Shown here piece by piece: positions 16,042 through 25,511 of a stretch of DNA of 64,000 bases. Position 1 is the stretch's first letter; every line of letters begins with the position of its first letter. The notes below the pieces were generated by a model. That model was given only the letters and a program-made list of their open reading frames with translations, did not search any database and was not told the origin of the DNA. The DNA comes from CAZLMG01 sp964560765 (GTDB lineage Bacteria; Bdellovibrionota_B; Oligoflexia; Oligoflexales; CAZLMG01), in contig CAZLMG010000016.1 in NCBI GenBank assembly GCA_964560765.1, positions 37,748 to 101,747 on the forward strand, given 5' to 3'. The translations under genes were made by a program, and so were the position numbers.

Positions 16042-19000
16042 ATGTTGCACGTCTTGTTAGGGGGGGCGAGCCAGAGATGCCGTAGCGCATTGGTCGCCAT
16101 ATTGTCGCTGGCACTGCTCAGCGGCAGCGCATTTGCTGTCACAAAGAAAAAGCGTGGACGGTCAGACGATCGTTCTGCGCCCAATAAGGAAGAGTACTAC
16201 TCAACCGTCGCAACGGGTGTATCGGAAGCCGACATGGCGAAAGCCGACGAGTTGCGCCGAAAAACCATCACATCCATCAAGTCGCTACTAGACGACAAGA
16301 AGATAAATGCTACGCGCGAGTTTGAGCTGTACCTGCGTCTTGGCGAACTGTATGCGGAACGTCATGATTACCTACGCGACCTAGAGATGCGCGCCTATGA
16401 AAAGAATCATGATCATTGGCTAAAGAACGGCAAAAAAGGCAAAGAGCCCAATTTGAATTCGTCGGGTTCGCGCAGTGAGTTGACCCGCGCCGCCAACTCT
16501 TTCCGCGTTCTTGTTCAAAAGTATCCACGACATAAGAGAACGGCTTCTGCTCTCTATGCCCTAGGGAAAACTCTTGGCCGTCTGGATAACCCGAATGCAG
16601 TATTGTATTTTCAACAGCTGATCAAGGACCACCCAAAGTCGGAACTCATCCCAGACGCCCATTTAGCGATGGGCGAATACTACTTTGAGAAGCACGATAT
16701 TTCAAAGGCTGTCACGCACTATCGCGAGATGATGAAGTTCAAGACGCACCGCGCCTATCCGTACGCGGTGTATAAACTGGGCTGGGCTTATTATAATGAA
16801 ACCCCAAAGAATGACGCTGATGCAGCGGCCCTGGCAAAAAAGTCTGTCGCCGCATTTAAGTTAGTCATCCGTCTTTCTGACAAACAAACGGCAACATTTG
16901 GCCGCCTAAATCTACGACAAGAAGCCATCAAAGATCTGGTCATGGTATGGGCAGAGACAGAGGACATCGACAGCGCTTGGGCTTATTTCCGCACGATCAG
17001 CGAGCAAGAAAGTTTCTACGATATGCTCGAGAAGCTAGGTGGAATTTATGTGGACCAAGGCCGGAACGAGAAAGCCATCGAGGTTTATGCTCGTTTGCTC
17101 AAAGAAGCACCAACTCGAACCAACAATCCAAATATTCACGCTTCTCTCGTCGCCCTCTATGAGCGCACAAATAATCCCAAAGCGGTCTACGACACACTCA
17201 AGGATATGAATCAGCTCTACGTCAAAGGCAGCCCATGGACTGTGAAAAATGGACGTAACGAGGCACTGGTCGCCGAAGCCTCGAAGACTGTCGAGTTTCA
17301 CTTACATCGCCAAGGGACTTTGCTGCATCAGAACGGCCAAAAGACCAAGAATAAGAATATGCAGGCTGTTGCCGCCGGTATCTATGAAGTCTATTTAGAG
17401 TCCTTTGCAAGCAATCCGAACGCCTATGAAATCCGGTACTACCTCGCTGATATCCTATTTGAGTTTGAGAAATACGAACAAGCCTCGTTCCATTACTCGA
17501 AAGTGGCTCAAGATCGACCCAAAGATGGCAAATATCTGAAAGATGCAGCGCTAGCAGCTGTCACTTCCCTCAACAAGGCAGATGCTCTCGTGAAGCATCC
17601 AAAGCTACCTCCAGCTGGCCAGGTCCCCCAGCCCATGGCGATTCCAAAGGTCAAGACACAGTTGGTCACCGCCATCGATAACTACGTCGGGCTGCTACCT
17701 AAGGAGAAGGATGGATTCCCCATGCGCTTTACGGCAGCGCAAGTGTTTTTTGATTACGGTCACTATGACAAAGCCATGGAGCGTTTTGCTAAAATTACTG
17801 AAGAGATCCCAACTTCGAAGCAAGCCGAGGTCAGCATCAAGCTCATCCTTGGCTTCTACTCTGACCGCCAGGACTGGGCGTCGGTCATCACCTGGGCTCA
17901 GCGCTTTAAAGGCAGTAAGACTGTTGTCGATGCAGGTCACGGCAAAACCATCAATGACATGTTAAAGGCAGCACTTTTTAACCGTGCCCTTGCCGTCGAA
18001 AAAAGTAAAAATTATACAGCCGCAGCTGAAGCCTTCATTGCCTTCCACTCAGAGTTCCCGCAAGACATCAACGCTGATATCGCTCTGTACAACGCCTCGC
18101 TCAACTACTATCGAATTGGCGAAATTGAGAAGGCCTTAGCTGCCGGTAAGAAAGTTTTGGATGATTATCCAAACTCTAAAACGACCGCCGATATTCTGGT
18201 CACGTCTGGCGAAACTTATGAGTCCATCGCCAACTTCCCCGAAGCCGCAAGCTACTATCAGCGCTTCGCTGTGTCGTTCCCTAACGATAACCGAGCATCG
18301 ACCGCGCTATTCAATGCTGCGATTCTCAACAAGGGCTTGCAGAAGTATGACGAGGCGGTTGCCCTGCTGCAACGGTTTGCCGACCGTTACAAGAAGAATG
18401 ATCAGGTTCCGCAGGCCATCCTGGAGATCGCGCAAATCCGCGAGCGCCAAGGTCAGTTCAAGGAAGCCGCTGCACGGTTTGAAGCCTACGCGACTATCGC
18501 TCGCGATGCAGAAGGTCGTCTATTTGGCCACGCAAAAGCAGCTGAGTTGACAGCCATGCATGTTTCTCCCGAAAAGGGATTCAAGATGCTGCGAGCGCTT
18601 AAGCGCGATCTGGAGCGCAAAGACGCGCCAGCAGCATATGAAGCACGACGTACTGTCGCCGCCACATTATTCCGCCGCATCGACGAGGGCTTGGCCCGCT
18701 ACCGCTCTTTGCAGATCAACGACGGCGATAAGATCGAACGCCAGGTCAAGGCCAAGCAAGTTGTCCTGGTTGAGTTGGCACAAGGATACGAAGACATCAT
18801 CACTGTGAATAGCGGCGAATATACAGTCGCGTCACTGTATCGCCTCGGTGAACTACACGACGAATTCGCTAAAGCATTATTTAACGCACCAGCGCCCAAA
18901 GGGTCATCACAGGTGGATATCGACAAGTTCAAAACCGAGATTGAAAAGGTCGCTTTTCCGCTGCGCGATGATGCCTTCAAGTTTTTTGAGACAGCGTACA

Positions 19001-19170
19001 AGCGTTCTAAAGAAGTTGATTCATTCACAGAATGGACCCGCAAGACCTATCAGAAGATGGTTGAGTTGGCACCACAGCAGCATCCAGAAGTTATCGAACA
19101 GTCAGCAGACCCCGCCTACATGTCTCATCGCTTGAAATGGGACAGTAGTGTGGCACGACTAGCGGAATAG
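16042..19170 (+). CDS. Large exported TPR-repeat protein, GltD/AgnA-like
   Basis: 1042 residues when started at the ATG preceded by GAGGAGGGG; an upstream in-frame ATG at 15895 would overlap the previous gene by about 100 bases and bury the signal peptide, so it was not used. The signal sequence (ALVAILSLALLSGSAFA) is followed by a charged stretch and then many TPR-like helical pairs, such as ASALYALGKTLGRLDNPNAVLYF and AHLAMGEYYFEKHDISKAVTHY, repeated through to about residue 900. Size and position before the TPR lipoprotein gene resemble the large periplasmic TPR protein of the myxobacterial gliding cluster. No catalytic motif was seen. Confidence 0.78.
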   Translation: MLHVLLGGASQRCRSALVAILSLALLSGSAFAVTKKKRGRSDDRSAPNKEEYYSTVATGVSEADMAKADELRRKTITSIKSLLDDKKINATREFELYLRLGELYAERHDYLRDLEMRAYEKNHDHWLKNGKKGKEPNLNSSGSRSELTRAANSFRVLVQKYPRHKRTASALYALGKTLGRLDNPNAVLYFQQLIKDHPKSELIPDAHLAMGEYYFEKHDISKAVTHYREMMKFKTHRAYPYAVYKLGWAYYNETPKNDADAAALAKKSVAAFKLVIRLSDKQTATFGRLNLRQEAIKDLVMVWAETEDIDSAWAYFRTISEQESFYDMLEKLGGIYVDQGRNEKAIEVYARLLKEAPTRTNNPNIHASLVALYERTNNPKAVYDTLKDMNQLYVKGSPWTVKNGRNEALVAEASKTVEFHLHRQGTLLHQNGQKTKNKNMQAVAAGIYEVYLESFASNPNAYEIRYYLADILFEFEKYEQASFHYSKVAQDRPKDGKYLKDAALAAVTSLNKADALVKHPKLPPAGQVPQPMAIPKVKTQLVTAIDNYVGLLPKEKDGFPMRFTAAQVFFDYGHYDKAMERFAKITEEIPTSKQAEVSIKLILGFYSDRQDWASVITWAQRFKGSKTVVDAGHGKTINDMLKAALFNRALAVEKSKNYTAAAEAFIAFHSEFPQDINADIALYNASLNYYRIGEIEKALAAGKKVLDDYPNSKTTADILVTSGETYESIANFPEAASYYQRFAVSFPNDNRASTALFNAAILNKGLQKYDEAVALLQRFADRYKKNDQVPQAILEIAQIRERQGQFKEAAARFEAYATIARDAEGRLFGHAKAAELTAMHVSPEKGFKMLRALKRDLERKDAPAAYEARRTVAATLFRRIDEGLARYRSLQINDGDKIERQVKAKQVVLVELAQGYEDIITVNSGEYTVASLYRLGELHDEFAKALFNAPAPKGSSQVDIDKFKTEIEKVAFPLRDDAFKFFETAYKRSKEVDSFTEWTRKTYQKMVELAPQQHPEVIEQSADPAYMSHRLKWDSSVARLAE

Positions 19171-19223
19171 AAACGGAACTTTGGCACAAATTGATTCTTG
19201 GGAAATACCTGGAGGAACGATAT

Positions 19224-20408
19224 ATGAGTTACGCTCACCTCACTCTGTGTCTGGCCACGGCGATGGTGCTGGCTGGATGCAAGACAACGACGGCATCGGT
19301 TGTTCGAGCGGACAAGCATCAGCGCTTTCTGGATGTACAATCGACCAGCGACGAAAAGACGGCGATGGCAGCACCCGCCGAAGATAGGGATTTTCGAGCC
19401 GCGATTTCGGACCTGGAAAGTACGATGGCTAAGCGTCCGGAGCACGATGGGCTCCTGAATCTTGCCCAACTGTACCTGCTAACCGGCAGCCTAGACAAGG
19501 CCGAAGATGCCTGCCGCCGGGCTATTCGCCAAAATACCAAGAGCGTTGATGCGCGCCTAGTTCTGGCGCAGATCGCACTACGTCGTGGCAACGAAGACAT
19601 GGCGTTCATCATTTTGAATGGTATCGGCGGAGATGATTCCAAGGATAGCCAAGTGATTAACATGCTGGCGATGATCGCCTTGCGCCAAGATAAGCCGGCT
19701 TTGGCCCTCACTTACTTGAAGAAGGCTTTGACCATCAATCCCGGTGACGTCGCGGCTCGCATGAACCTTGGTGTGATGTATCTGAAATATCGTCAATTGG
19801 GTGAAGCAGCCGTGCAATTCGAGCGCGTCTTGAGTGTCATGCCTGATCATGCGGACGCCCGCTTACACCTAGCGATTGTTCAATCAGCACGTGGAAATTC
19901 GGACCAGGCGGAAAAGGTCTTCAACAGTATCCTATCATCAAAGTCCGACAATCCCCTGGCTCTTTACAATCTGGCGGTCGTTCAAAAGCGTAAGGAAGAT
20001 TATGGCAAAGCCATGGACAACTTAAAGGCCTATCTAAAGACCGGTGCTGCACGCAAACAAGACACGGACCAGGTATTTGCTTTGATTCAGGAGATCCAGG
20101 ACGAGCGAGGCGGCACTGGAGTTAAGGTTTCGGATGCTGAAATTCAATCCCTAGCGGCGCAGGGCGAGAAGGCACGGGCAAGTCGCCAAGCCAAGTCAGA
20201 TCCACAGCGAGCACAACCTAAAGGTTCATTAGCTGCCAAGGCGCTGGTCGGTGACGAAGAAGCAGAGAATGCTGAAGCTAAGGCCACTACTTCGAAAGCT
20301 TCGGCGCCAGCTACGAAAAGCGAATCTCCGGCAGTGAAACCGACAACACCGGCTCCAAAGAAGAGCTCGGATGAAATCAGCGATCTTGAGGATGAGCTTT
20401 TGAAGTAA
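19224..20408 (+). CDS. TPR-repeat lipoprotein, AglT/GltE-like
   Basis: 394 residues from the ATG that has GGAGGAACG just before it. The signal ends MVLAGC, so the lipidated cysteine is near residue 18. Residues 60-290 are TPR units (LLNLAQLYLLTGSLDKAEDACRRAI, VNPG-type turns, MNLGVMYLKYRQLGEAAVQFERVL). The last 90 residues are a low-complexity Ala/Lys/Ser/Pro tail ending in an acidic helix. An outer-membrane TPR lipoprotein in this gene order matches AglT/GltE of adventurous gliding motility, where it is required for the envelope-spanning motor. This is an inference from architecture. Confidence 0.75.
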   Translation: MSYAHLTLCLATAMVLAGCKTTTASVVRADKHQRFLDVQSTSDEKTAMAAPAEDRDFRAAISDLESTMAKRPEHDGLLNLAQLYLLTGSLDKAEDACRRAIRQNTKSVDARLVLAQIALRRGNEDMAFIILNGIGGDDSKDSQVINMLAMIALRQDKPALALTYLKKALTINPGDVAARMNLGVMYLKYRQLGEAAVQFERVLSVMPDHADARLHLAIVQSARGNSDQAEKVFNSILSSKSDNPLALYNLAVVQKRKEDYGKAMDNLKAYLKTGAARKQDTDQVFALIQEIQDERGGTGVKVSDAEIQSLAAQGEKARASRQAKSDPQRAQPKGSLAAKALVGDEEAENAEAKATTSKASAPATKSESPAVKPTTPAPKKSSDEISDLEDELLK

Positions 20409-20435
20409 CCTCTGCGATCGCCTGGGAGTAGCAAG

Positions 20436-20723
20436 ATGCGTATATTTTTCATGTTGAGTTTGCTGACCATGCTTTCTGCGCCAGCCATGGCCCAGAAGGG
20501 AAAGTCGCAAAAAGTAGAGGCTAATCGCGATGGCTATGCCGTCGTCACCTCGACGAATATAGACTTCTCCGAAACCATGATTGATGGGCAAATGAAAGCC
20601 CCTGCCGGCTTTTTCCTGCAGGGGCGGCAAGCCCAAAGTTTGAGCCAGATGGTAAAGCTTCGGTCGAACTTTCGGCGCGAGCTACAAGGCTCGGGCGCCG
20701 GAGTCAAATCACTCATTAAGTGA
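20436..20723 (+). CDS. Small exported protein, last gene of the TPR/barrel cluster
   Basis: 95 residues with a signal peptide cut near APAMAQ (residue 19). The mature part has TNIDFSETMIDGQMKAPAGFFLQGR and QMVKLRSNFRRELQGS, a pattern I associate with small conserved proteins found beside AgmX/AglT genes in predatory and gliding delta-proteobacteria, though I cannot name the family with certainty. GGGAG precedes the ATG, 27 bases after the AglT-like gene. Its 3' end overlaps the convergent hutF gene by 15 bases. Confidence 0.7.
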   Translation: MRIFFMLSLLTMLSAPAMAQKGKSQKVEANRDGYAVVTSTNIDFSETMIDGQMKAPAGFFLQGRQAQSLSQMVKLRSNFRRELQGSGAGVKSLIK

Positions 20724-22100
20724 ATGAACGCGCCGCAAGCACTCTCGGTAATGACTGTCTATCGTCGATTGCCGAGTGTGCTGACCGCGGCGCACCAGCC
20801 AAGAACCTCCGGAAATCGACCCCAATAGGTGGCCTTGCTCGGGCGCAAAAATCGTGACAGATAGAGCCTTTTCCAGACCCGCAGAACTCAGCACAGGATG
20901 TTCGGCATTTAAGACGCAGGCTCGGAACACGTCCCCGTTCTGCCATGGTTCCGAGGCGCCCTGACCAGCGGACTGCATGCCACCACGCCAAGCCGAATCC
21001 CACAGGCTATCTCCGGTCTCATGAGCATGCGGCGAATGTACGAGTCGACGGCGCTCGGTCAGTCGCTGGCTATACTCCAGCATTTCAAGCTCAGCGAATG
21101 CTGATGTGCGCACGTGACTATCCGTACCAATAGCCCATCGGGCGTTGGCAGCATCGTACTGACTCAAAGGAAAAACCCCGTCTCCTAAATTCGCCTCGGT
21201 TGTCGGACAAAGAACTACCGTGGCACCGCTGGCAGCAACTCCCGAGATCTCTGTCTCTGTCACATGCGTTGCATGTACGAGGCTGACCAGATCGTCGACC
21301 GGCATTTGGTCGAGAAACCAAGCCACCGGTGATGTGCCATAGTGGGCCCGGCAGTCCTCCACCTCTTTGACCTGCTCGCCGATATGGATATGGAACGGTA
21401 GCTTGTGACGCTTCGCTTCCCCGAGCACTGCTCGAATGTCGTCAGCGCCTGCGGCACGCAGTGAGTGAACGCCATATCCCAAGTGTACATCCGGACAATT
21501 CTTGATTTCTTGCCCGATCTTCTGACGGTAGCGTAGGTAGTGATCGACATTGCGAAATACGAAGCGCTGCTGATGCTTTTCCGCAGGTCTGTTAAATCCG
21601 CCCAGCTGGTAATAGACCGGCACCAATGTCAGTCCAATGCCAGCTTCGGCAGCGGCATCGGAGATCGCGAGGGCAAGTTCAACATTGAGTTGGGAATCGG
21701 CTCCACCCTGGACGGGATGATGCAAATAATGGAACTCCACCACACGACCGAATCCGTTCTGCACCATTTGGGCATAGGCACGCGCTGCAATGGCGCGCAT
21801 ATCCTCTGGCATTAGTTTCGCAGCCAGCTTGTACATGGTCTCACGCCAAGTCCAAAAAGAGTCATTCGCGCCCGCAACCGAATCGCCGCGATTCTCAGCA
21901 GTGCCAGCCATGGCGTATTGAAAGGCATGAGAATGCGCGTTAACAAGCGAAGGGACGCACCAACCGTCGACGAATTCCGCATGTTCAGACATAGAATTGT
22001 TGGTGACTGCAACGATCCGACCATTGACATCGACAGAGATGGTGACATTCGGCATCCAGCCGATCGGCGTCCACATGGCTCTAAAGGTCCAAGATTTCAT
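20709..22100 (-). CDS. hutF: Formimidoylglutamate deiminase
   Basis: HutF hydrolyses N-formimidoyl-L-glutamate to N-formyl-L-glutamate and ammonia in the five-step histidine degradation pathway. The 463-residue product belongs to the amidohydrolase superfamily: metal ligands are visible in HSHAFQ, in FHIHIGEQ, in VHATHVTETE and in AIGTDSHV. The ATG at 22100 (MKSWTFRAMW) was preferred over an upstream TTG because family members begin there. No other hut gene is nearby, so the pathway genes are dispersed or incomplete in this genome. Confidence 0.92.
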   Translation of the reverse strand: MKSWTFRAMWTPIGWMPNVTISVDVNGRIVAVTNNSMSEHAEFVDGWCVPSLVNAHSHAFQYAMAGTAENRGDSVAGANDSFWTWRETMYKLAAKLMPEDMRAIAARAYAQMVQNGFGRVVEFHYLHHPVQGGADSQLNVELALAISDAAAEAGIGLTLVPVYYQLGGFNRPAEKHQQRFVFRNVDHYLRYRQKIGQEIKNCPDVHLGYGVHSLRAAGADDIRAVLGEAKRHKLPFHIHIGEQVKEVEDCRAHYGTSPVAWFLDQMPVDDLVSLVHATHVTETEISGVAASGATVVLCPTTEANLGDGVFPLSQYDAANARWAIGTDSHVRTSAFAELEMLEYSQRLTERRRLVHSPHAHETGDSLWDSAWRGGMQSAGQGASEPWQNGDVFRACVLNAEHPVLSSAGLEKALSVTIFAPEQGHLLGSISGGSWLVRRGQHTRQSTIDSHYRECLRRVHSLNE

Positions 22101-22347
22101 AGGTAACCCCAACAAGCATGGTCATCAATCGAAGGTGTTTCGCCGATGAATGACTTTATCTAAGGCCGCACCAGAGTTAAAGCCTTAAAATCATTATTAA
22201 ATCTTTAAACCATTAAGTTATATAAAATTAATATTGAAATAGTTACAATATTATTGTATTTCTATCTAACGCCATAGAACTCTATGGCTCCGCTACTGTG
22301 GATGTTGTTGCTGTTGTTACTAGCTGTTGTTGTCGTGGTGGTAAAAC

Positions 22348-22935
22348 ATGCTGATTCGTTTTTTCGCTCTCCGGGCCTCTCGGCTTATTTGTCTTCCCGT
22401 GACGATCTCTTTGGTCGCATGCAGCGGTGACTATCAAGAAGAAGAAATCAAAGAGTATGTCCTCAGCACCAAGTCAAAGGATTCCGCTGAGCAAGAGGCT
22501 TTTGCGTCCCTTGTGCAATCCTACAACGAGCACGCTGGCTTCGAAGCCCTGCTTTACACATACAATGAAAGCGAATCCAACTCGACGATTCTCCTAACGC
22601 CAGGACTCAATGCTCGGGATGGCAAGGTCGGTTACGGCCAGTGGATCAGAGAATCCCAAGTCGATAGCTCGGCCGTTCGTCTCGTCGGAGATACACCAAA
22701 ACGGGAGCTGCGTTACTCCATGCGCCTGGAATTCGATCGAGACTATATCATGAACCGCGTTGCCGATGGGACCAACGAATCTCGCTCCGAGTTGATGAAA
22801 CTATTTGCCCACGAAGTTGGACATGGTTTGCAGATGAATCACCATCAAGATCCGCTCAATGTGATGTACTACGATATCTCTGGTCACAAGGATTTTACCG
22901 GCTACTTCGAGCGCGTTCGCCAATATTTTCAGTGA
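22348..22935 (+). CDS. Predicted lipoprotein with metzincin-type zinc protease motif
   Basis: 195 residues. The signal ends SLVAC, so Cys25 is the probable lipid anchor. Residues 154-165 (AHEVGHGLQMNH) carry the extended HExxHxxxxxH zinc site of metzincins with His155, Glu156, His159 and His165; the methionine turn is probably Met173 in NVMYYD. This fits a matrixin-like protease of minimal size, anchored in the envelope. The upstream 230 bases are strikingly AT-rich around 22180-22262 and contain TGTTG runs just before the gene. Substrate unknown. Confidence 0.75.
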   Translation: MLIRFFALRASRLICLPVTISLVACSGDYQEEEIKEYVLSTKSKDSAEQEAFASLVQSYNEHAGFEALLYTYNESESNSTILLTPGLNARDGKVGYGQWIRESQVDSSAVRLVGDTPKRELRYSMRLEFDRDYIMNRVADGTNESRSELMKLFAHEVGHGLQMNHHQDPLNVMYYDISGHKDFTGYFERVRQYFQ

Positions 22936-22951
22936 TGCCATCATCGTACAG

Positions 22952-23449
22952 CTAAAGATCAGTACAGCTCTCTAGGCCCATCTTCTCTACGCGACTTAAA
23001 CTTTTTTCTTCACCCTCTGGGGCGGCGCCGCTCCATTCACTCTCTGTCGATTTTGGCTCCTGAGCGAGCGCGATCGAACCGATGATCCCTTCCTCGCCAA
23101 AGGAATCCTTACACTCTGTTAGCTCAGGATCTCTCTCCAAACAATGGAAGCGAACATAATAGAACTCACGATCCGCTCGCGTTGAGACTCCGCAGCGCTT
23201 GTCAGTCAACTCAGCGCCAGACGTCAGATTCGAAAGCGTACAAGTCTCTCCTAGACTAACGCACCAGCCCGGCTCGCTTGCAGCGAATGTCAGACGCAGG
23301 TCTGATCCCTGCCACTGGCGGCGGTATCTCGAACTGAAAAGAGGAAACTCTGGCGGAGTTGTTTCCGGTCTTGGCGCATCGGCACAAGCGCACAAAAGAC
23401 CCAACACCACAGCACTTAGGAATCGTCCCGATTGAGACATTGGTTGCAT
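22952..23449 (-). CDS. Small predicted lipoprotein, function unknown
   Basis: 165 residues from the ATG at 23449, which has GGGGGA at good spacing; an upstream in-frame start lacks this and precedes the signal peptide. The signal ends LLCACADAP, with either cysteine a possible lipid site. The mature part has about eight further cysteines (for example GWCVSLGETC, KRCGVS, FHCLERD, TECKDS), suggesting a disulfide-bonded periplasmic or surface domain. The gene is convergent with the metalloprotease gene and divergent from the next outer-membrane protein gene with only 29 bases between starts. Confidence 0.7.
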   Translation of the reverse strand: MQPMSQSGRFLSAVVLGLLCACADAPRPETTPPEFPLFSSRYRRQWQGSDLRLTFAASEPGWCVSLGETCTLSNLTSGAELTDKRCGVSTRADREFYYVRFHCLERDPELTECKDSFGEEGIIGSIALAQEPKSTESEWSGAAPEGEEKSLSRVEKMGLESCTDL

Positions 23450-23478
23450 GAGTCCCCCATCGTTTCTATAATCTTTGC

Positions 23479-24078
23479 ATGAATGCACATTATTTCAAAT
23501 CCGTAGCAACTTCGCTCCTGGTTTTTGCCGGCATAGGGACGGCACACGCGGCGGAGTTTGGCGCGCGTATCAGCGCCTATTCGGTTTGGACCGCAGGTAT
23601 TCGCACAGGTCAGGCACAATCGGCCGATTTAGTTCTTAAGCCCAGTATCGATCGCGAATGGAGCCTGGTCGCATCACAAGCAACCTATCAGCCTGTGCTC
23701 AAAGAAGACGTGCAAATGACCTATGCGTCGGCGCGCTATGGATGGTCGTTTTCACGTTATTTGGGCATGACTGCTGGCCCAAGTTGGCGGCACCTGCAGA
23801 TTGAGCAAAGCGATGAAGTTTCCGAACGAAAAGCGAGCATCGCAGTTTGGGGTTTCGCCTTTGCCATGCGCTCCGAAATTAAATTGGGACTTGGATTCCA
23901 CCTGGGCCTTACCTGGTTTGAATTCGATACGCCTCTGCATACGCAGCTGCAATCTTTCGCCTATGATGGAGATCGCGTGACAGACGATGCGCTGGATTAT
24001 GCGAAGCGGCGGGTGATTCGACCCGAACAAACCGGGACATTTCTAGCCCTGACGCCAACCCTGGCTTGGTATTTCTAG
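23479..24078 (+). CDS. Predicted small outer-membrane beta-barrel protein
   Basis: 199 residues with a clear signal peptide cut at AHAAEF (near residue 24). The mature region alternates hydrophobic and polar residues with many aromatics (ARYGWSFSRYLGMTAGPSWRHL, GLGFHLGLTWFEFD) and ends in TPTLAWYF, with the terminal Phe typical of barrels folded by BamA. No family is recognised. It starts 29 bases from the divergent cysteine-rich lipoprotein gene, so the two share a control region. Confidence 0.68.
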   Translation: MNAHYFKSVATSLLVFAGIGTAHAAEFGARISAYSVWTAGIRTGQAQSADLVLKPSIDREWSLVASQATYQPVLKEDVQMTYASARYGWSFSRYLGMTAGPSWRHLQIEQSDEVSERKASIAVWGFAFAMRSEIKLGLGFHLGLTWFEFDTPLHTQLQSFAYDGDRVTDDALDYAKRRVIRPEQTGTFLALTPTLAWYF

Positions 24079-24092
24079 AAGAGCTGCTTGTC

Positions 24093-25511
24093 CTAATAGG
24101 CGTTTTTCGAAAAGAATCCACGGATCACTGTTAGCAAAATAATCCTCAGATCAAAGCCAACTGACCAATTCTGAATATAGAATAAATCGCATTCAATACG
24201 ACGCTCGAGGCTGGTATTTCCGCGCCACCCATTGACTTGCGCCCAACCCGTCAGCCCGGCCTTCACTTTGTGGCGTAACATATAGCCGGGAACTTGATGG
24301 CGAAACTGGCTGACAAAAACCGGCCGCTCTGGCCTTGGACCGACGAGGCTCATATCACCACGCAGAATATTGATCAATTGGGGCAATTCATCCAGGCTAC
24401 TTTTTCGCAAAAATCCTCCGAGCCAGGTTGCTCGCCCATCTCCTGGACGCGCCCAGACGGCGCCCGTTTCCTTTTCGGCATCTACTGGCATCGTACGAAA
24501 CTTCAATATCTCAAATGGAATGCCATCAAGGCCCATGCGCTCTTGCCGGTAAAAGACCGGCCCTCGACTCGATGCTTTGATCATCAAGGCCGCAATCAGC
24601 ATGACAGGACTGGCGATCAGCAAGCCAACGAGAGCTCCTGCAATATCCATCATCCGCTTCACCACGCTGCCAAGACCTGCCAAAGGACTTTCGTGGATGC
24701 TGACGATGGGGACGCCGTATGCCAACTCAATGCCGGGGGCGAACTTCGTGTAACGCATGATATCGGGTATCACGCGAATATTGGCAACCTGATCGACGAT
24801 CGCCGCCATGATCTCTTCCAACTTCTGGTAGTACGCATGCGGCAATGCCAAAATCACCTGCTGGATCCCATTGGTTGCCAAGTACTGGGGCCAATTTTCA
24901 GGTTCAGCGACACAGGCAATATGCCTCTCCTTACAGAAACTCTGCGCTTCCTGCTGCTGAGCCTCATCTCCAATCAAAACCAAACTTACCACGTCATTTC
25001 GAATCAATTCTGAAGTCGACTCCGAGACTATGAATGCCTGGTGCAAAATACTACCACTGCCAACAATCAAAGTTCGGCGTGCGGGGGTTAGTCGCCGATA
25101 ACGGCGCAACGCTTTTCGGATAAGGCTGCGGCAAGTAATGATCACCATGGGATGCAGCGCCGCAAACATCAGCAAGGTACCGCGGGAGTATCGATACTCG
25201 TCATAGAAATAAGTGAAGGCGATAAACGTCAATGTGGCTAACGCGCAACTTTGCAGAACATCAATCGCTTCCATGAATGCCGACCGCCGTTGCACCGTGC
25301 GACGGTAGAAGCCACTGGCGAAAAACACAATCAACCAGATGACTGCGATGAATGGCATGAGCTTGACGTAGAGGAGAATGCCAGGAATTCCCCTCTCGGC
25401 CTCAAAAAATGTATAAAATCGGAGATAGAAAGCCAAGAGCCACGCCAACTCAACCGAAGCAACATCCGTCATCATCCGTATTAGTAACAATGCTCGGCTG
25501 GTCTTATTCAA
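24093..25511 (-). CDS. Exopolysaccharide polyprenyl glycosylphosphotransferase (WcaJ-type)
   Basis: Inner-membrane enzyme that starts a polysaccharide repeat unit by moving sugar-1-phosphate from a nucleotide sugar onto undecaprenyl phosphate. The 472 residues have about four N-terminal membrane helices, a central CoA-binding-like Rossmann domain (LIVGSGSILHQAF), another helix (GALVGLLIASPVMLIAALMI) and the bacterial sugar transferase domain with PVFYRQERMGLDG, FEILKFRTM, LDELPQLINILRGDMSLVGPRPE and TGWAQVNGWRG. It starts at TTG, whose last two bases overlap the stop of the upstream glycosyltransferase (TTGA overlap), indicating translational coupling. Confidence 0.92.
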   Translation of the reverse strand: MNKTSRALLLIRMMTDVASVELAWLLAFYLRFYTFFEAERGIPGILLYVKLMPFIAVIWLIVFFASGFYRRTVQRRSAFMEAIDVLQSCALATLTFIAFTYFYDEYRYSRGTLLMFAALHPMVIITCRSLIRKALRRYRRLTPARRTLIVGSGSILHQAFIVSESTSELIRNDVVSLVLIGDEAQQQEAQSFCKERHIACVAEPENWPQYLATNGIQQVILALPHAYYQKLEEIMAAIVDQVANIRVIPDIMRYTKFAPGIELAYGVPIVSIHESPLAGLGSVVKRMMDIAGALVGLLIASPVMLIAALMIKASSRGPVFYRQERMGLDGIPFEILKFRTMPVDAEKETGAVWARPGDGRATWLGGFLRKSSLDELPQLINILRGDMSLVGPRPERPVFVSQFRHQVPGYMLRHKVKAGLTGWAQVNGWRGNTSLERRIECDLFYIQNWSVGFDLRIILLTVIRGFFSKNAY

